Positions 30,691 through 39,064 of a stretch of 64,000 bases of DNA are shown one piece after another (the first letter of the stretch is position 1; the number at the start of each line of letters is the position of its first letter). The stretch spans positions 310,001 through 374,000 of the forward strand of contig CANMVC010000002.1 of the NCBI GenBank assembly GCA_947501325.1, written 5' to 3'. Below the pieces are notes generated by a model. The model saw only the letters and a list, made by a program, of their open reading frames with translations, made no database searches and had not been told where the DNA came from. The position numbers and the translations under genes were made by a program. The DNA is from an uncultured Sphingomonadaceae bacterium (GTDB lineage: Bacteria > Pseudomonadota > Alphaproteobacteria > Sphingomonadales > Sphingomonadaceae).

Positions 30691-31407
30691 CTAAACACGA
30701 GCGAGTGTAGCCTCTGTTGGAGCAATGGCTTCGGGAGAACCAACCTCAAACCAGTCTCCTTCATGGACCAGTCCATAGAGCCGTCCTTCTTCTATCGCCC
30801 TGCTCCACAAAATATTGGTCGAAAATGGCCCCTCTGGCGCGTCCCGAAGAAGACGTTTCGAGAGAAGTTGGATGCCGGTATAGATAAACGGCGCTTGGCG
30901 ATCCGGCAACCGCCGCGATACCCGGCCATAGTCATCAAGCTTAAAGTCGCCGGCCCCTTTATAATTATGCGCCGATGTCTGGGGGACCAGCAGCAAAAGC
31001 GCATCCATTTCCGCATCATTCCAGCGTTCTTCCAATCGCTGGAGACTGTTGGTTGGCCCGTCCGTCCAAAGATTATCACTGTTAATCGAAAAAAATCGAT
31101 CCTCATCGATAAGCGGCTCGGCCTGCACCATTCCGCCGCCAGTTTCCATCAATTGCCCGCGCTCGTCAGAAATTCTAATATCAAAGGGATAATTGACTGA
31201 CTTGAGATGCGCCTCCAGCGCATCTGGCAGATAGTGGACGTTGACCACGACCTTCATCACCCCCGCTTCCCACAATTTGTCGAGACAATGGTCAATCATC
31301 GGCTTGCCTCCGACTTTGACCAGCGGTTTAGGGCGGGTCGCGGTTAAGGGGCGCATGCGCTTGCCAAGACCTGCTGCCATAACCATGGCGGTTTCAACCT
31401 TACTCAT
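30691..31407 (-). CDS. murU: MurNAc-1-phosphate uridylyltransferase (MurU-like)
   Basis: A 238-residue nucleotidyltransferase with the signature MVMAAGLGKRMRPLTATRPKPLVKVGG at the N-terminus; metal and sugar-phosphate residues follow. By family and by its place after amgK, it converts MurNAc-1-phosphate and UTP to UDP-MurNAc, a salvage branch of peptidoglycan synthesis that bypasses MurA. Generic NDP-sugar pyrophosphorylase activity is the alternative. Its start overlaps the amgK stop by ATGA. Confidence 0.88.
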   Translation of the reverse strand: MSKVETAMVMAAGLGKRMRPLTATRPKPLVKVGGKPMIDHCLDKLWEAGVMKVVVNVHYLPDALEAHLKSVNYPFDIRISDERGQLMETGGGMVQAEPLIDEDRFFSINSDNLWTDGPTNSLQRLEERWNDAEMDALLLLVPQTSAHNYKGAGDFKLDDYGRVSRRLPDRQAPFIYTGIQLLSKRLLRDAPEGPFSTNILWSRAIEEGRLYGLVHEGDWFEVGSPEAIAPTEATLARV

Positions 31408-32396
31408 GCTGATGTCACCATATTGGGCTTACTGCGGGCTTCCCCAGGTATGTTTTGATCGAACCATTTTGTAACAGGAGCAAGTGTTGGATGGGCCAGA
31501 TCCTTTTCCAACAAGCGCCACATCCGCGGCAAGAAATCCAGATAACGCGCCTTCCCGTCACGGACGCAAAGCCGCGTAAAAATACCGATAATCTTGGTAT
31601 TTCGTTGTGCACCTAGAATAGCATAATGGCTGCGAAACTGGTCTGCGTCCTCTGCTGGTCGACCATCCAGATAATATTGCAGCATCACCTCTTCCAAATC
31701 ATCCGAAACATCGCGGCGCGCATCCTGCAGCATCGAAACAAGATCATAGGCGGCATGTCCGGCAAGAGCATCCTGAAAATCGAGAAGCCCCAAGCGGTCA
31801 TCCTCCAGCAGCATGATATTTTCTGCATGATAATCGCGAAGGACAGTCACTGGCGATGTCTGAGAAGCAAGCACCGGCTGCAATACCGTTTGCCATGCAT
31901 CAACGAAACTGGTCCGATCGACATCCAGAGACTGCGCCGGGCAATACCATTCGGGTAGCAGATTCACTTCTCTAAGATATTGCTCCCAGTCATAATGCGG
32001 CAAGTCTGCCGCCGGCTTTTGATGCAGGGCCTTGATCAAATCAACCGTCTGCCGATAAATCGTCTCCTCATCTTCCGGATGGTGGTCCAGATGCTCCCGC
32101 ATCCGGTGATCCCCAAAATCTTCGAGAAGAACCAAACCGCGATCTAAATCTTCACCAAAGATTTCAGGCGCCGCGAAATTCTGCGATTTGAGATGGCGAG
32201 CGATCTCGATGAACGGACGTGGATCTTCATGCGGTGGCGGTGCATCCATCAAAATCGCTTTGCGCTCGCCCGCAACTACGCGGAAATAGCGGCGAAATGA
32301 CGCATCACCTGCGACGGGCAAAATCTCCGCACCGGTCCAGCCGTGCCTGTTTAAAAAGTCCTGCGCCGCGGCGGGCGGTGTCATGTTATTGGCCAT
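31404..32396 (-). CDS. amgK: MurNAc/GlcNAc anomeric kinase (AmgK-like phosphotransferase)
   Basis: A 330-residue aminoglycoside-phosphotransferase-fold kinase. The catalytic loop is LRDYHAENIMLL, and the Mg-binding segment is LGLLDFQDALAGH. AmgK phosphorylates MurNAc and GlcNAc at C1 for the MurU step; the direct amgK-murU overlap supports this role. Two starts are possible: ATG at 32396 with GGAAAG upstream (used here) or ATG at 32384, which would overlap the tsaE stop as ATGA. Confidence 0.88.
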   Translation of the reverse strand: MANNMTPPAAAQDFLNRHGWTGAEILPVAGDASFRRYFRVVAGERKAILMDAPPPHEDPRPFIEIARHLKSQNFAAPEIFGEDLDRGLVLLEDFGDHRMREHLDHHPEDEETIYRQTVDLIKALHQKPAADLPHYDWEQYLREVNLLPEWYCPAQSLDVDRTSFVDAWQTVLQPVLASQTSPVTVLRDYHAENIMLLEDDRLGLLDFQDALAGHAAYDLVSMLQDARRDVSDDLEEVMLQYYLDGRPAEDADQFRSHYAILGAQRNTKIIGIFTRLCVRDGKARYLDFLPRMWRLLEKDLAHPTLAPVTKWFDQNIPGEARSKPNMVTSA

Positions 32397-32824
32397 CTAT
32401 CTTTCCAAGCGGGGCCAGCCGTCCAAGTCAACTGGCGAGTATTATCATTTTGTATTTCCAAGGTGATTTGCAGTCCATCGGCCCAGAAATGATCCGGCAT
32501 CCGGTCCGGCCATTCGGCGACGATGGCACCATCCATCAGGATATCATCCAGCCCCAATTCCTGTATCTCGCTTGAATCTTCGATACGATAAAAATCAACA
32601 TGGGCCACTGGCAGTCGCACTTCCGGCGGTTCATATTGCTGGACAATGGCAAAACTCGGGCTCGGCACATCATCTTCAAATCCCAAGCCGCGCAGCAGAC
32701 CGCGGGCTAAAGTCGTTTTTCCTGCGCCCAATGTTCCCGTCAAAGCAATTTTGTCACCCGGTAACAAGGCGTCGGCAAGTTTCTTACCTATGGCTAAAGT
32801 TGCTTGCTCACCATCCAATATCAA
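32381..32824 (-). CDS. tsaE: tRNA threonylcarbamoyladenosine biosynthesis ATPase TsaE
   Basis: A 147-residue P-loop protein that works with TsaB and TsaD to make t6A37 in ANN-decoding tRNAs. Walker A is LTGTLGAGKTTLARGL, followed by SPSFAIVQQYE and the conserved HVDFYRIED segment. A C-terminal VAEWPDR segment is also family-typical. It lies 12 bp after divL and overlaps amgK. Confidence 0.94.
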   Translation of the reverse strand: MILDGEQATLAIGKKLADALLPGDKIALTGTLGAGKTTLARGLLRGLGFEDDVPSPSFAIVQQYEPPEVRLPVAHVDFYRIEDSSEIQELGLDDILMDGAIVAEWPDRMPDHFWADGLQITLEIQNDNTRQLTWTAGPAWKDRWPIT

Positions 32825-32836
32825 CGGTCATCCCCC

Positions 32837-35185
32837 TCATTGCCGCGGCAGATGGATGGTTACCAGCGTTCCTTGACCCGGCTCCGAAGTCAGAGTCAGT
32901 TCGCCGCCATGCGCCAGCAATAGTTGCCGCGCGAGTGGAAGGCCCAGCCCGCCGACATTCTCGCCGGTCTTCTTGCGAGACCGGGCAAAACTGTCAAAGG
33001 CTTTGGATTGCTGTCCTGCGCTCATTCCAGGGCCATTGTCGGAAATGTGGATCACGGCCTGTTTCACATTCCCACTGCCATTGATCAACAAACGCCCATC
33101 TTCGGCAGTATAACGGATGCTATTGTCTACAATCTGGGCAATGGCCTGCGACAGCCGCTTCTTGTCCGCCAAAGCAGACCCGAGCGTGTCGTCCAGCTGC
33201 AATTCCAATTCAATATTCTTCGCCTTTGCGTCATCGGCAAACTGTTCCGCGACATCCTCGACCAGCCTGTTGAGATTCACCTTCTCTTTGGCAATGGGCA
33301 AAGCCCCCGCCTCGCTCTGGCTCAGGTCGAGAACATTATCGATCTGCATACCAAGCCGCTTGACCGATTGCAGGATCGCCCGGGCATATTCATGCCCCTG
33401 CTCGGTGAGAGGCCCGGCGACCTCGTTGTCCAGCAACTCTGCAAAGCCGCCGATGGACGTGAGCGGTGTACGGAATTCGTAGCTCATATTGGACAGGAAC
33501 GAGGCTTTGATCGAATCTGCCTCTACCAGCGCTTCATTTCGTTCGCGCAGCGCAAGTTCAATCTTCCGGCTATCGGATATATCGAGCATCGTGAACAATG
33601 CATTGCCATCAGGAAGCGGTATCGCGGCAAATTCAAACCTGCGGCCATCAGCGAAAGACATTTGCCCACTTTGTTGCTCCCGCTCAGATGTTGCGGCACG
33701 AACCATGGCACGGACTTCCGAAATTCGCGCTGGCTGCTTCAGCTGGACGGCCATTTTCTGCATCAGGTTATCAACCCTAGGATGTTTGCCGAGCTCCGCT
33801 TCATCGAGATTCCAGATACTGGCAAACTGGTGGTTCCAGATATTGAGCTTACCGTCGGCAGCGAAGACCGCGATGGATTCAAAGAGATTGTCGAATGTCG
33901 CCGTACGCACCCGGAGCAGAGTATCACGCGCACTCGCCAACTGGACCTGTTCGGTGCGATCCTCGATAATCATCAACAGGCCACCGTCCGGCGTGGGATT
34001 AGCGATAACCCGCAAATGCGTACCATCGGCGAGGAGCCAGTTTTCTTCGATTGATCCGGTTGATTTGAACCAGCCCGTGCGTTCTTCCCGCCATTCCGGG
34101 AAATCACGCACTTCGGGAATCCGGTTCATCTCGCGCATCCGGTCAAGCACGCGAGGAAATTCTGGGCGTTCCGCTATCCATTGCTGGCGCATCGAAAAAA
34201 TACGCTGGAACGGCAGATTACAAAATTGCAAAGACTTGTCGGCGTCAAACTGGACCACAGCTGCGGATATCTTATCGAGCATATCACGTTGTGATTCATT
34301 GAAACGTCGCTGTTCTTTGCGCGAATCGATCAATTCCTGAATATCAATAGCGTAGCCCGCTATGCCCGACTTACCGAGCGGCACATCAACCACTTGTGTT
34401 GTACGGCGTTGCCCGCCAATTGTGGTGGCAACGACCCGTTCATATGGTTCGCCCTTCTCTTTGGCTTGGGCTGCAGCATCTTTGGGACTGACCCCATTGA
34501 TCGTCTCGACCAGTTCAATGCCTTCTTCAACGACTTGTGCGCCGTCATCGGCATCGACTGCCTTTACATATGCGCTATTCACCAGCGTAAGCTGCAGATC
34601 GCGGGAGCGATGCCACATCGGCACCGGTGCAGCCTCAATCAATGCTGAAAGCGCATCAAAAGCCGCGCGAGCTTCTTCATTTTCAGCGCGCAGCTTGTCA
34701 ATTTGGCTCTGGCTATCGGTGGTATCAAATATCCATAAAAGCGCGCTTCCATTGGGCGCTATCTTCTGATCGGCCAATCCGCCGCGGATCAGCAAGGCCT
34801 TGTCCGATCCGGCGACCTTGATTGCACGGGAAAAGCTACTGCCGGATTTCTGTGCCAAGTTCACATCCTGCGTCAAACCCTCAAGATCAGATCGACTCAT
34901 GCCCGCGTCATTGCTGTGGAGCTCGGAAATATGAGCCGGCAAATAATCAAAGCCTAACCAGTGCATCAATCGCTGTGATGCCTCGAGCTTGCCGTCTGAT
35001 CGAACCAACAGAGGAAGCGCCGGAGATGTTTCAAGCAATCGCCCTAAGCGCCCTGATTGGCGCATTGTAGCGGCCGCCTTTTTTTTCATCGCCAGGCCCG
35101 TCCATACCGCCCAAGCAGACACAGCCAGCCAGGCGGCGAGAATCAGGCCCAATATGACAGCAGTTAAATCCGGGACGTTTGACAT
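32837..35185 (-). CDS. divL: DivL-like PAS histidine-kinase homologue with Tyr at the phospho-acceptor site
   Basis: A 782-residue membrane-anchored protein. One N-terminal membrane helix (LTAVILGLILAAWLAVSAWAVW) is followed by several PAS domains (about residues 55-155, 180-285, 300-410 and 425-540). The dimerisation helix reads FLSNMSYEFRTPLTSIGGF, with Tyr569 where kinases have His. The ATPase domain keeps the N box (DNSIRYT), DNGPGM and GGLGLPLAR. Caulobacter DivL has the same His-to-Tyr change and acts as a scaffold that modulates CckA to control CtrA and the cell cycle. This gene heads the operon with tsaE, which supports orthology. Confidence 0.93.
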   Translation of the reverse strand: MSNVPDLTAVILGLILAAWLAVSAWAVWTGLAMKKKAAATMRQSGRLGRLLETSPALPLLVRSDGKLEASQRLMHWLGFDYLPAHISELHSNDAGMSRSDLEGLTQDVNLAQKSGSSFSRAIKVAGSDKALLIRGGLADQKIAPNGSALLWIFDTTDSQSQIDKLRAENEEARAAFDALSALIEAAPVPMWHRSRDLQLTLVNSAYVKAVDADDGAQVVEEGIELVETINGVSPKDAAAQAKEKGEPYERVVATTIGGQRRTTQVVDVPLGKSGIAGYAIDIQELIDSRKEQRRFNESQRDMLDKISAAVVQFDADKSLQFCNLPFQRIFSMRQQWIAERPEFPRVLDRMREMNRIPEVRDFPEWREERTGWFKSTGSIEENWLLADGTHLRVIANPTPDGGLLMIIEDRTEQVQLASARDTLLRVRTATFDNLFESIAVFAADGKLNIWNHQFASIWNLDEAELGKHPRVDNLMQKMAVQLKQPARISEVRAMVRAATSEREQQSGQMSFADGRRFEFAAIPLPDGNALFTMLDISDSRKIELALRERNEALVEADSIKASFLSNMSYEFRTPLTSIGGFAELLDNEVAGPLTEQGHEYARAILQSVKRLGMQIDNVLDLSQSEAGALPIAKEKVNLNRLVEDVAEQFADDAKAKNIELELQLDDTLGSALADKKRLSQAIAQIVDNSIRYTAEDGRLLINGSGNVKQAVIHISDNGPGMSAGQQSKAFDSFARSRKKTGENVGGLGLPLARQLLLAHGGELTLTSEPGQGTLVTIHLPRQ

Positions 35186-35299
35186 TAATACAAGCGATTA
35201 GACGGTTAGAGCACCCGCGAAAAGCCCCTATTCTTTATGGCTTATAAAAGTCGGATAATCTGGGTTATAAAGCAGCCGAAAAATCATCGGAGAAAAGCA

Positions 35300-35827
35300 A
35301 TGCCCATCGACGAAAGCCGGACATTTAAGCCAATCAACATCGCTCTGTTGACGGTGTCTGACACGCGTTCCTTAAAGGAGGATACGTCTGGTGATATTCT
35401 CTCTGAGCGCATTGCTGCCAAAGGCCACATACTCCTTTATCGCAACCTGATCCGTGATGAAAAATCCAAAATTATCGCACAACTGCATAAGTGGATCGAC
35501 GAAGAAGCCGTCGATGTCATCATTACGACTGGCGGCACAGGCCTAACCGGGCGCGACATTACACCCGAAGCCCTTGATGCGGTGAAGGACAAGGATATTC
35601 CTGGCTTCGGTGAGCTGTTCCGCTGGCTGAGCTATGAAAAGATCGGGACATCGACGGTCCAGTCTCGCGCCTGTGCTGTAGTCTCCCGAGGCACATATAT
35701 ATTCGCGCTGCCCGGATCCAATGGTGCGGTCAAAGATGGATGGGACGGGATATTGGATACGCAGCTGGATAGCCGCCATCGCCCGTGCAATTTTGTTGAA
35801 CTTCTGCCTCGGCTACTCGAAAAATAG
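35300..35827 (+). CDS. moaB: Molybdenum cofactor biosynthesis protein MoaB
   Basis: A 175-residue MoaB/MogA-type protein that adenylylates molybdopterin before metal insertion. The signature [17 protein letters not shown] is present, as are [15 protein letters not shown] at the N-terminus and [15 protein letters not shown]. The start at 35300 is chosen for the GGAGA ribosome site just upstream. A 21-residue extension to 35237 is not needed. Confidence 0.94.
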   Translation: MPIDESRTFKPINIALLTVSDTRSLKEDTSGDILSERIAAKGHILLYRNLIRDEKSKIIAQLHKWIDEEAVDVIITTGGTGLTGRDITPEALDAVKDKDIPGFGELFRWLSYEKIGTSTVQSRACAVVSRGTYIFALPGSNGAVKDGWDGILDTQLDSRHRPCNFVELLPRLLEK

Positions 35828-35831
35828 ATAT

Positions 35832-35860
35832 TTGTTCTATTTTTGTTCTCATGCTATGAC
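35832..35860 (+). promoter_or_regulatory. LexA (SOS) box inside a predicted promoter
   Basis: GTTC (35834-35837), seven bases, then GTTC (35845-35848) is an exact match to the alphaproteobacterial LexA operator GTTC-N7-GTTC. It falls in the spacer of a promoter-like pair, TTGTTC (35832-35837) and TATGAC (35855-35860), separated by 17 bp, so bound LexA would block RNA polymerase. The downstream gene starts at 35867. Confidence 0.75.
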
Positions 35861-35866
35861 CTGCAT

Positions 35867-36964
35867 ATGGAACAGGACAGAAGGCCAATTTTGCCAGCCC
35901 GAAAAGGACGCGGGGCGGTTACGAATGATGACAGCCATCGGTTCAATTTGCCTAGTCGCGAGGCCGATGGCGACTGGCTGGATAACCGCACTGCTCTGGG
36001 GGACGCGCCTGCCAAACTGCGCACCCAAGTGACGATTGAGGCGCCCAAGTCTATTCTAAGTTTCAACACATCACCGGACATTCCGTTTGACCGTTCTATT
36101 AACGCCTATCGCGGATGCGAACATGGCTGTGTCTATTGCTATGCCCGGCCTACCCATGCCTATCACGATCTGTCGCCCGGCCTCGACTTTGAAACAAAGC
36201 TATTTGCCAAACCCAATGCTGCGCAATTGCTCAGGGAGACAGTAGCCAAACCAACATATCGACCTGCGCCGATCGCCATTGGCACCAACACCGATCCTTA
36301 TCAGCCAATTGAAAAACGCTACCGGATTACGCGCTCGATATTGGAGCTGATGCTCGAAACCAAACATCCGATAGGAATCACCACCAAATCCGACAGGGTG
36401 ATTGAAGACAGCGAGACCTTGGCTGCGCTGGCTGCTCTTGGCCTGACCGCTGTTGCTATCTCTGTAACAACCCTCGATCCCCGGACCGCTCGGTTGCTGG
36501 AACCGCGCGCGCCTTCTCCGGCAAAAAGACTGTCAGCCATCGGTCAGTTGCGCGCGCTTGATATTCCGGTCCATGTCAATATAGCACCGGTCATCCCGGC
36601 CATTACCGATCACGAGATAGAAGCCATTGTCGCGGCCGTCGCAGGCCATGGCGCACAAAGTGTATCGGTTATTCCAGTACGCCTGCCTCATGAAGTCGCC
36701 CCCCTGTTCGAACAATGGCTCGAAGCCCATTTTCCGGACCGTAAACAAAAGGTCATGGGCATCATAGCCTCCCTGCGCGGAGGCAGAAAAAATGATCCGG
36801 ACTTCCATAGCCGTATGAAAGGAAAGGGTCCGTGGGCAGACTTGCTCCACCATCGCGTCGCCATCGCAGCGCGCAAAAGTGGCATGGGAAAAGCAAAATT
36901 CGCTTTGAGAACCGACTTGTTTCAACGGCCGTTGGTCGCAGGCAGTCAGATGGAGTTATTTTAG
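35867..36964 (+). CDS. PA0069-family (SPL-like) radical SAM protein
   Basis: A 365-residue radical SAM enzyme of the PA0069 family, related to spore photoproduct lyase. The iron-sulfur motif is CEHGCVYC (Cys84, Cys88, Cys91), and ARPTHAYHDLSPGLDFETKL follows. A C-terminal region (ASLRGGRKNDPDFHSRM) is also family-typical. The exact reaction of this family is not established. The SOS box just upstream suggests a DNA-damage role. ATG at 35867 has no good Shine-Dalgarno; an upstream TTG at 35843 lies inside the operator and is rejected. Confidence 0.9.
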   Translation: MEQDRRPILPARKGRGAVTNDDSHRFNLPSREADGDWLDNRTALGDAPAKLRTQVTIEAPKSILSFNTSPDIPFDRSINAYRGCEHGCVYCYARPTHAYHDLSPGLDFETKLFAKPNAAQLLRETVAKPTYRPAPIAIGTNTDPYQPIEKRYRITRSILELMLETKHPIGITTKSDRVIEDSETLAALAALGLTAVAISVTTLDPRTARLLEPRAPSPAKRLSAIGQLRALDIPVHVNIAPVIPAITDHEIEAIVAAVAGHGAQSVSVIPVRLPHEVAPLFEQWLEAHFPDRKQKVMGIIASLRGGRKNDPDFHSRMKGKGPWADLLHHRVAIAARKSGMGKAKFALRTDLFQRPLVAGSQMELF

Positions 36965-37024
36965 GGCTTTCCGAGCGAACACGCTAAGCCTTTCCTTTGC
37001 TGTCGGCCGCGGTTACATTCGATC

Positions 37025-37822
37025 ATGACTAGAAAACAGAACGTGACCTACGCGAGCTATCTTGCTCTCGATACCCTCCTCTCCGCGCAGCATCCTCAGT
37101 CGGAACTGGATGACGAGATGCTGTTCATCATCATCCATCAGACAAAAGAATTATGGCTAAAACAGATTATTCGCGAACTCCGCTTCGCAATCGCCCAAAT
37201 TACCAATGATGCCTTGGTGCCAGCCTATAAGGCGCTGGCACGGGTCAGCCGGATTCAGGCCGTCATGACATTAAGCTGGGACGTGCTCTCGACCATGACA
37301 CCCAGTGATTATAGCCGGTTCCGCCATGTTCTGGGAAGCAGCTCAGGTTTTCAGTCTGATCAGTTTCGGACCGTTGAATATCTGCTGGGGCTCAAGGACA
37401 AGACTTTTTTGAAATATCAGGATGACCGTCCGGAAGCTCAAGCGGCCATGCTGGAGGCGTTAGACAGCCCCAGTCTGTGGGACCATGCTATTGCCGCTTT
37501 GTCCCGCGCCGGCTTTGCCATATCATCTGATCTACTTGAGCGCGATTTCAGCCATTCCCACGTTGCATCACCCGAAGTTGAGGCCGCTTTCCTCGAAGTC
37601 TATCGGGATACCGAACGCTATTGGGAACTGTATCAACTGGCCGAAAAACTGGTTGATCTCGATGATGCCATGGCAACTTGGCGGCACAAGCATGTGCTGA
37701 CGGTTGAACGCATCATTGGCGGCAAGATGGGAACCGGCGGCACGGCCGGCGTATCTTATCTGCAATCCACACTGCCCAAGCGTGCCTTCCCAGAACTATG
37801 GTCACTGCGCACGGCCTTATGA
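37025..37822 (+). CDS. kynA: Tryptophan 2,3-dioxygenase
   Basis: A 265-residue heme enzyme that opens the indole ring of Trp to N-formylkynurenine. Family signatures are seen: VTYASYLALDTLLSAQ, EMLFIIIHQTKELWLKQII (distal His), FRHVLGSSSGFQS and the C-terminal GGTAGVSYLQ (substrate-binding loop). KynB and KynU are not in the window, so the full kynurenine route is not shown here. Confidence 0.96.
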   Translation: MTRKQNVTYASYLALDTLLSAQHPQSELDDEMLFIIIHQTKELWLKQIIRELRFAIAQITNDALVPAYKALARVSRIQAVMTLSWDVLSTMTPSDYSRFRHVLGSSSGFQSDQFRTVEYLLGLKDKTFLKYQDDRPEAQAAMLEALDSPSLWDHAIAALSRAGFAISSDLLERDFSHSHVASPEVEAAFLEVYRDTERYWELYQLAEKLVDLDDAMATWRHKHVLTVERIIGGKMGTGGTAGVSYLQSTLPKRAFPELWSLRTAL

Positions 37823-37964
37823 GCTAAAAACCGTTTTACCGGCACGACAGAACAATAGCCGGTGTGTCTGCGACGGGAACATTTTGTAAAAATTTGTAAC
37901 ATGCACCGTGTAAAAGGAAGGTTGAAGCTTGTCCCAAAATGAGACTGTAACAGTATCCCGTGAA

Positions 37965-37997
37965 ATATAGTTTACTTCACGTGAGTGTATAGTTTAC
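37965..37997 (+). promoter_or_regulatory. Direct repeat of TATAGTTTAC before the PEP-CTERM gene
   Basis: TATAGTTTAC occurs at 37966-37975 and again at 37988-37997, 22 bp apart (two helical turns). A near-palindrome (ACTTCACGTGAGT) lies between the copies. The arrangement looks like paired activator or response-regulator sites about 70-100 bp upstream of the next gene. The protein that binds is unknown. Confidence 0.4.
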
Positions 37998-38064
37998 AGA
38001 TTGTTAAGGGTCACAACACCGAATACGCACGTCGCGCGTTCAATTAGATCAATTGAGGTATACT

Positions 38065-38691
38065 ATGAATTTGAATAAATCACTGTTGGCAATGGCCGCA
38101 GTAGGATTGAGCGTAGCGCCTGCGAATGCGGCTCTGATACTCAGCCAAGGCGCTATTGGCGTTATTGATGCCAATGATACGGTCATCTGCGATGGCGTAA
38201 CGGATTGTGGCGGTGCTTTGACCGGAAATTATATTAATTTCACCACAAGCGTGCCCGGTCAAGCTGCGGCTCTGCCTGGCAATAACACGTCTCAGATCGC
38301 AGTCAGAGGCAGCGATCGCGCAGCGATCCTTGCGGTTGATAGCCTGGTTTCCAGTTTTTCTTTCGACTGGGGAAGCGTCGATAGGTATAACAGCATCAAC
38401 ATTTTCACCAGCACCGGTGACTTCACCGTCACGGGCGGCGACTTGCCACCAGCAAATGGTGATCAGAGCAGCTTCGGAACAAACTTCCGGTTCACAGCAC
38501 AATTTGATGCGCCGACATTTCTGGAAGATATCCAATTTGTGAGCACGCGTAACTCATTCGAATTTGATAATGTTTCGATAGCAGCCGTTCCTGAGCCAGC
38601 TACATGGGCATTCATGATCCTTGGCTTTGGTGCCATCGGCGGAGCGATGCGCCGTCAGCGTAAAGCGAATGTAAAACTTAGCTACGCTTAA
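38065..38691 (+). CDS. PEPxxWA-type PEP-CTERM exported protein
   Basis: A 208-residue exported protein. The signal peptide is MNLNKSLLAMAAVGLSVAPANA. The body is beta-rich, Asn/Asp/Gly/Ser-rich and without Cys except an early pair (ICDGVTDCGG). The C-terminus has VPEPATWAFMILGFGAIGGA followed by RRQRK: the PEPxxWA sorting signal, a membrane helix and a basic end, recognised by exosortase. No exosortase gene is in the window. GAGG precedes ATG at 38065. The function of the passenger domain is unknown; an exopolysaccharide or biofilm link is only family background. Confidence 0.9.
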   Translation: MNLNKSLLAMAAVGLSVAPANAALILSQGAIGVIDANDTVICDGVTDCGGALTGNYINFTTSVPGQAAALPGNNTSQIAVRGSDRAAILAVDSLVSSFSFDWGSVDRYNSINIFTSTGDFTVTGGDLPPANGDQSSFGTNFRFTAQFDAPTFLEDIQFVSTRNSFEFDNVSIAAVPEPATWAFMILGFGAIGGAMRRQRKANVKLSYA

Positions 38692-38707
38692 GAAAATCCG
38701 AATTTTT

Positions 38708-38745
38708 AAAAAAGCCCCGTCGGAGCGATCTGACGGGGCTTTTTA
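38708..38745 (+). terminator. Rho-independent terminator after the PEP-CTERM gene
   Basis: The arms GCCCCGTC (38714-38721) and GACGGGGC (38732-38739) pair fully around a 10-nt loop, with A-tract before and TTTTT after. It starts 17 bp beyond the stop of the PEP-CTERM gene. Confidence 0.92.
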
Positions 38746-39064
38746 TTTGTGCACTCCGCCTCCTGTGGGGGTGCTAAAACTTACCTTCGGAAGTTTTGCG
38801 CCATGAAGCCACGATATAAAAAGTCCTTTCCTACACGGTCAACATTATGTCATAATTGTGGCTCTTTGAAACCAGAATCCAAGTCCGCAGAATTTTCAGC
38901 GAACAATGGGCAATTTTTTTCGGTCGATTCAGTGCAGAAAGCGTATAATCTTTATCAATTGGGCTTTGAATATGAACGAATCGGCATGGCAAGACGCTCA
39001 AGCTGACGATCGGTCAACCGATGATCAGCTTGCTCGCTTACCGGAAATTCTGGCCGCTCTCGCT
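38746..39064. other. Intergenic stretch without a convincing gene
   Basis: Between the PEP-CTERM terminator and the acyl-CoA synthetase stop there are about 320 bp. A 7-bp hairpin (AAAACTT/AAGTTTT, 38776-38797, 8-nt loop) is present. Short plus-strand frames (85 residues at 38749; 38 residues at 38972) have no ribosome site of note and no family. A GC-rich hairpin with TTTTT (39069-39088) overlaps the end of the convergent gene and could stop plus-strand transcription. Confidence 0.5.

Noticed and set aside
33489-34340. 283-residue frame antisense to divL
   Set aside because: A composition shadow of the divL coding frame with no start signal or family.
38749-39006. 85-residue frame after the PEP-CTERM terminator
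   Set aside because: The start lies within the terminator's downstream edge, there is no ribosome site, and the two CxxC-like Cys are not in a recognised motif.
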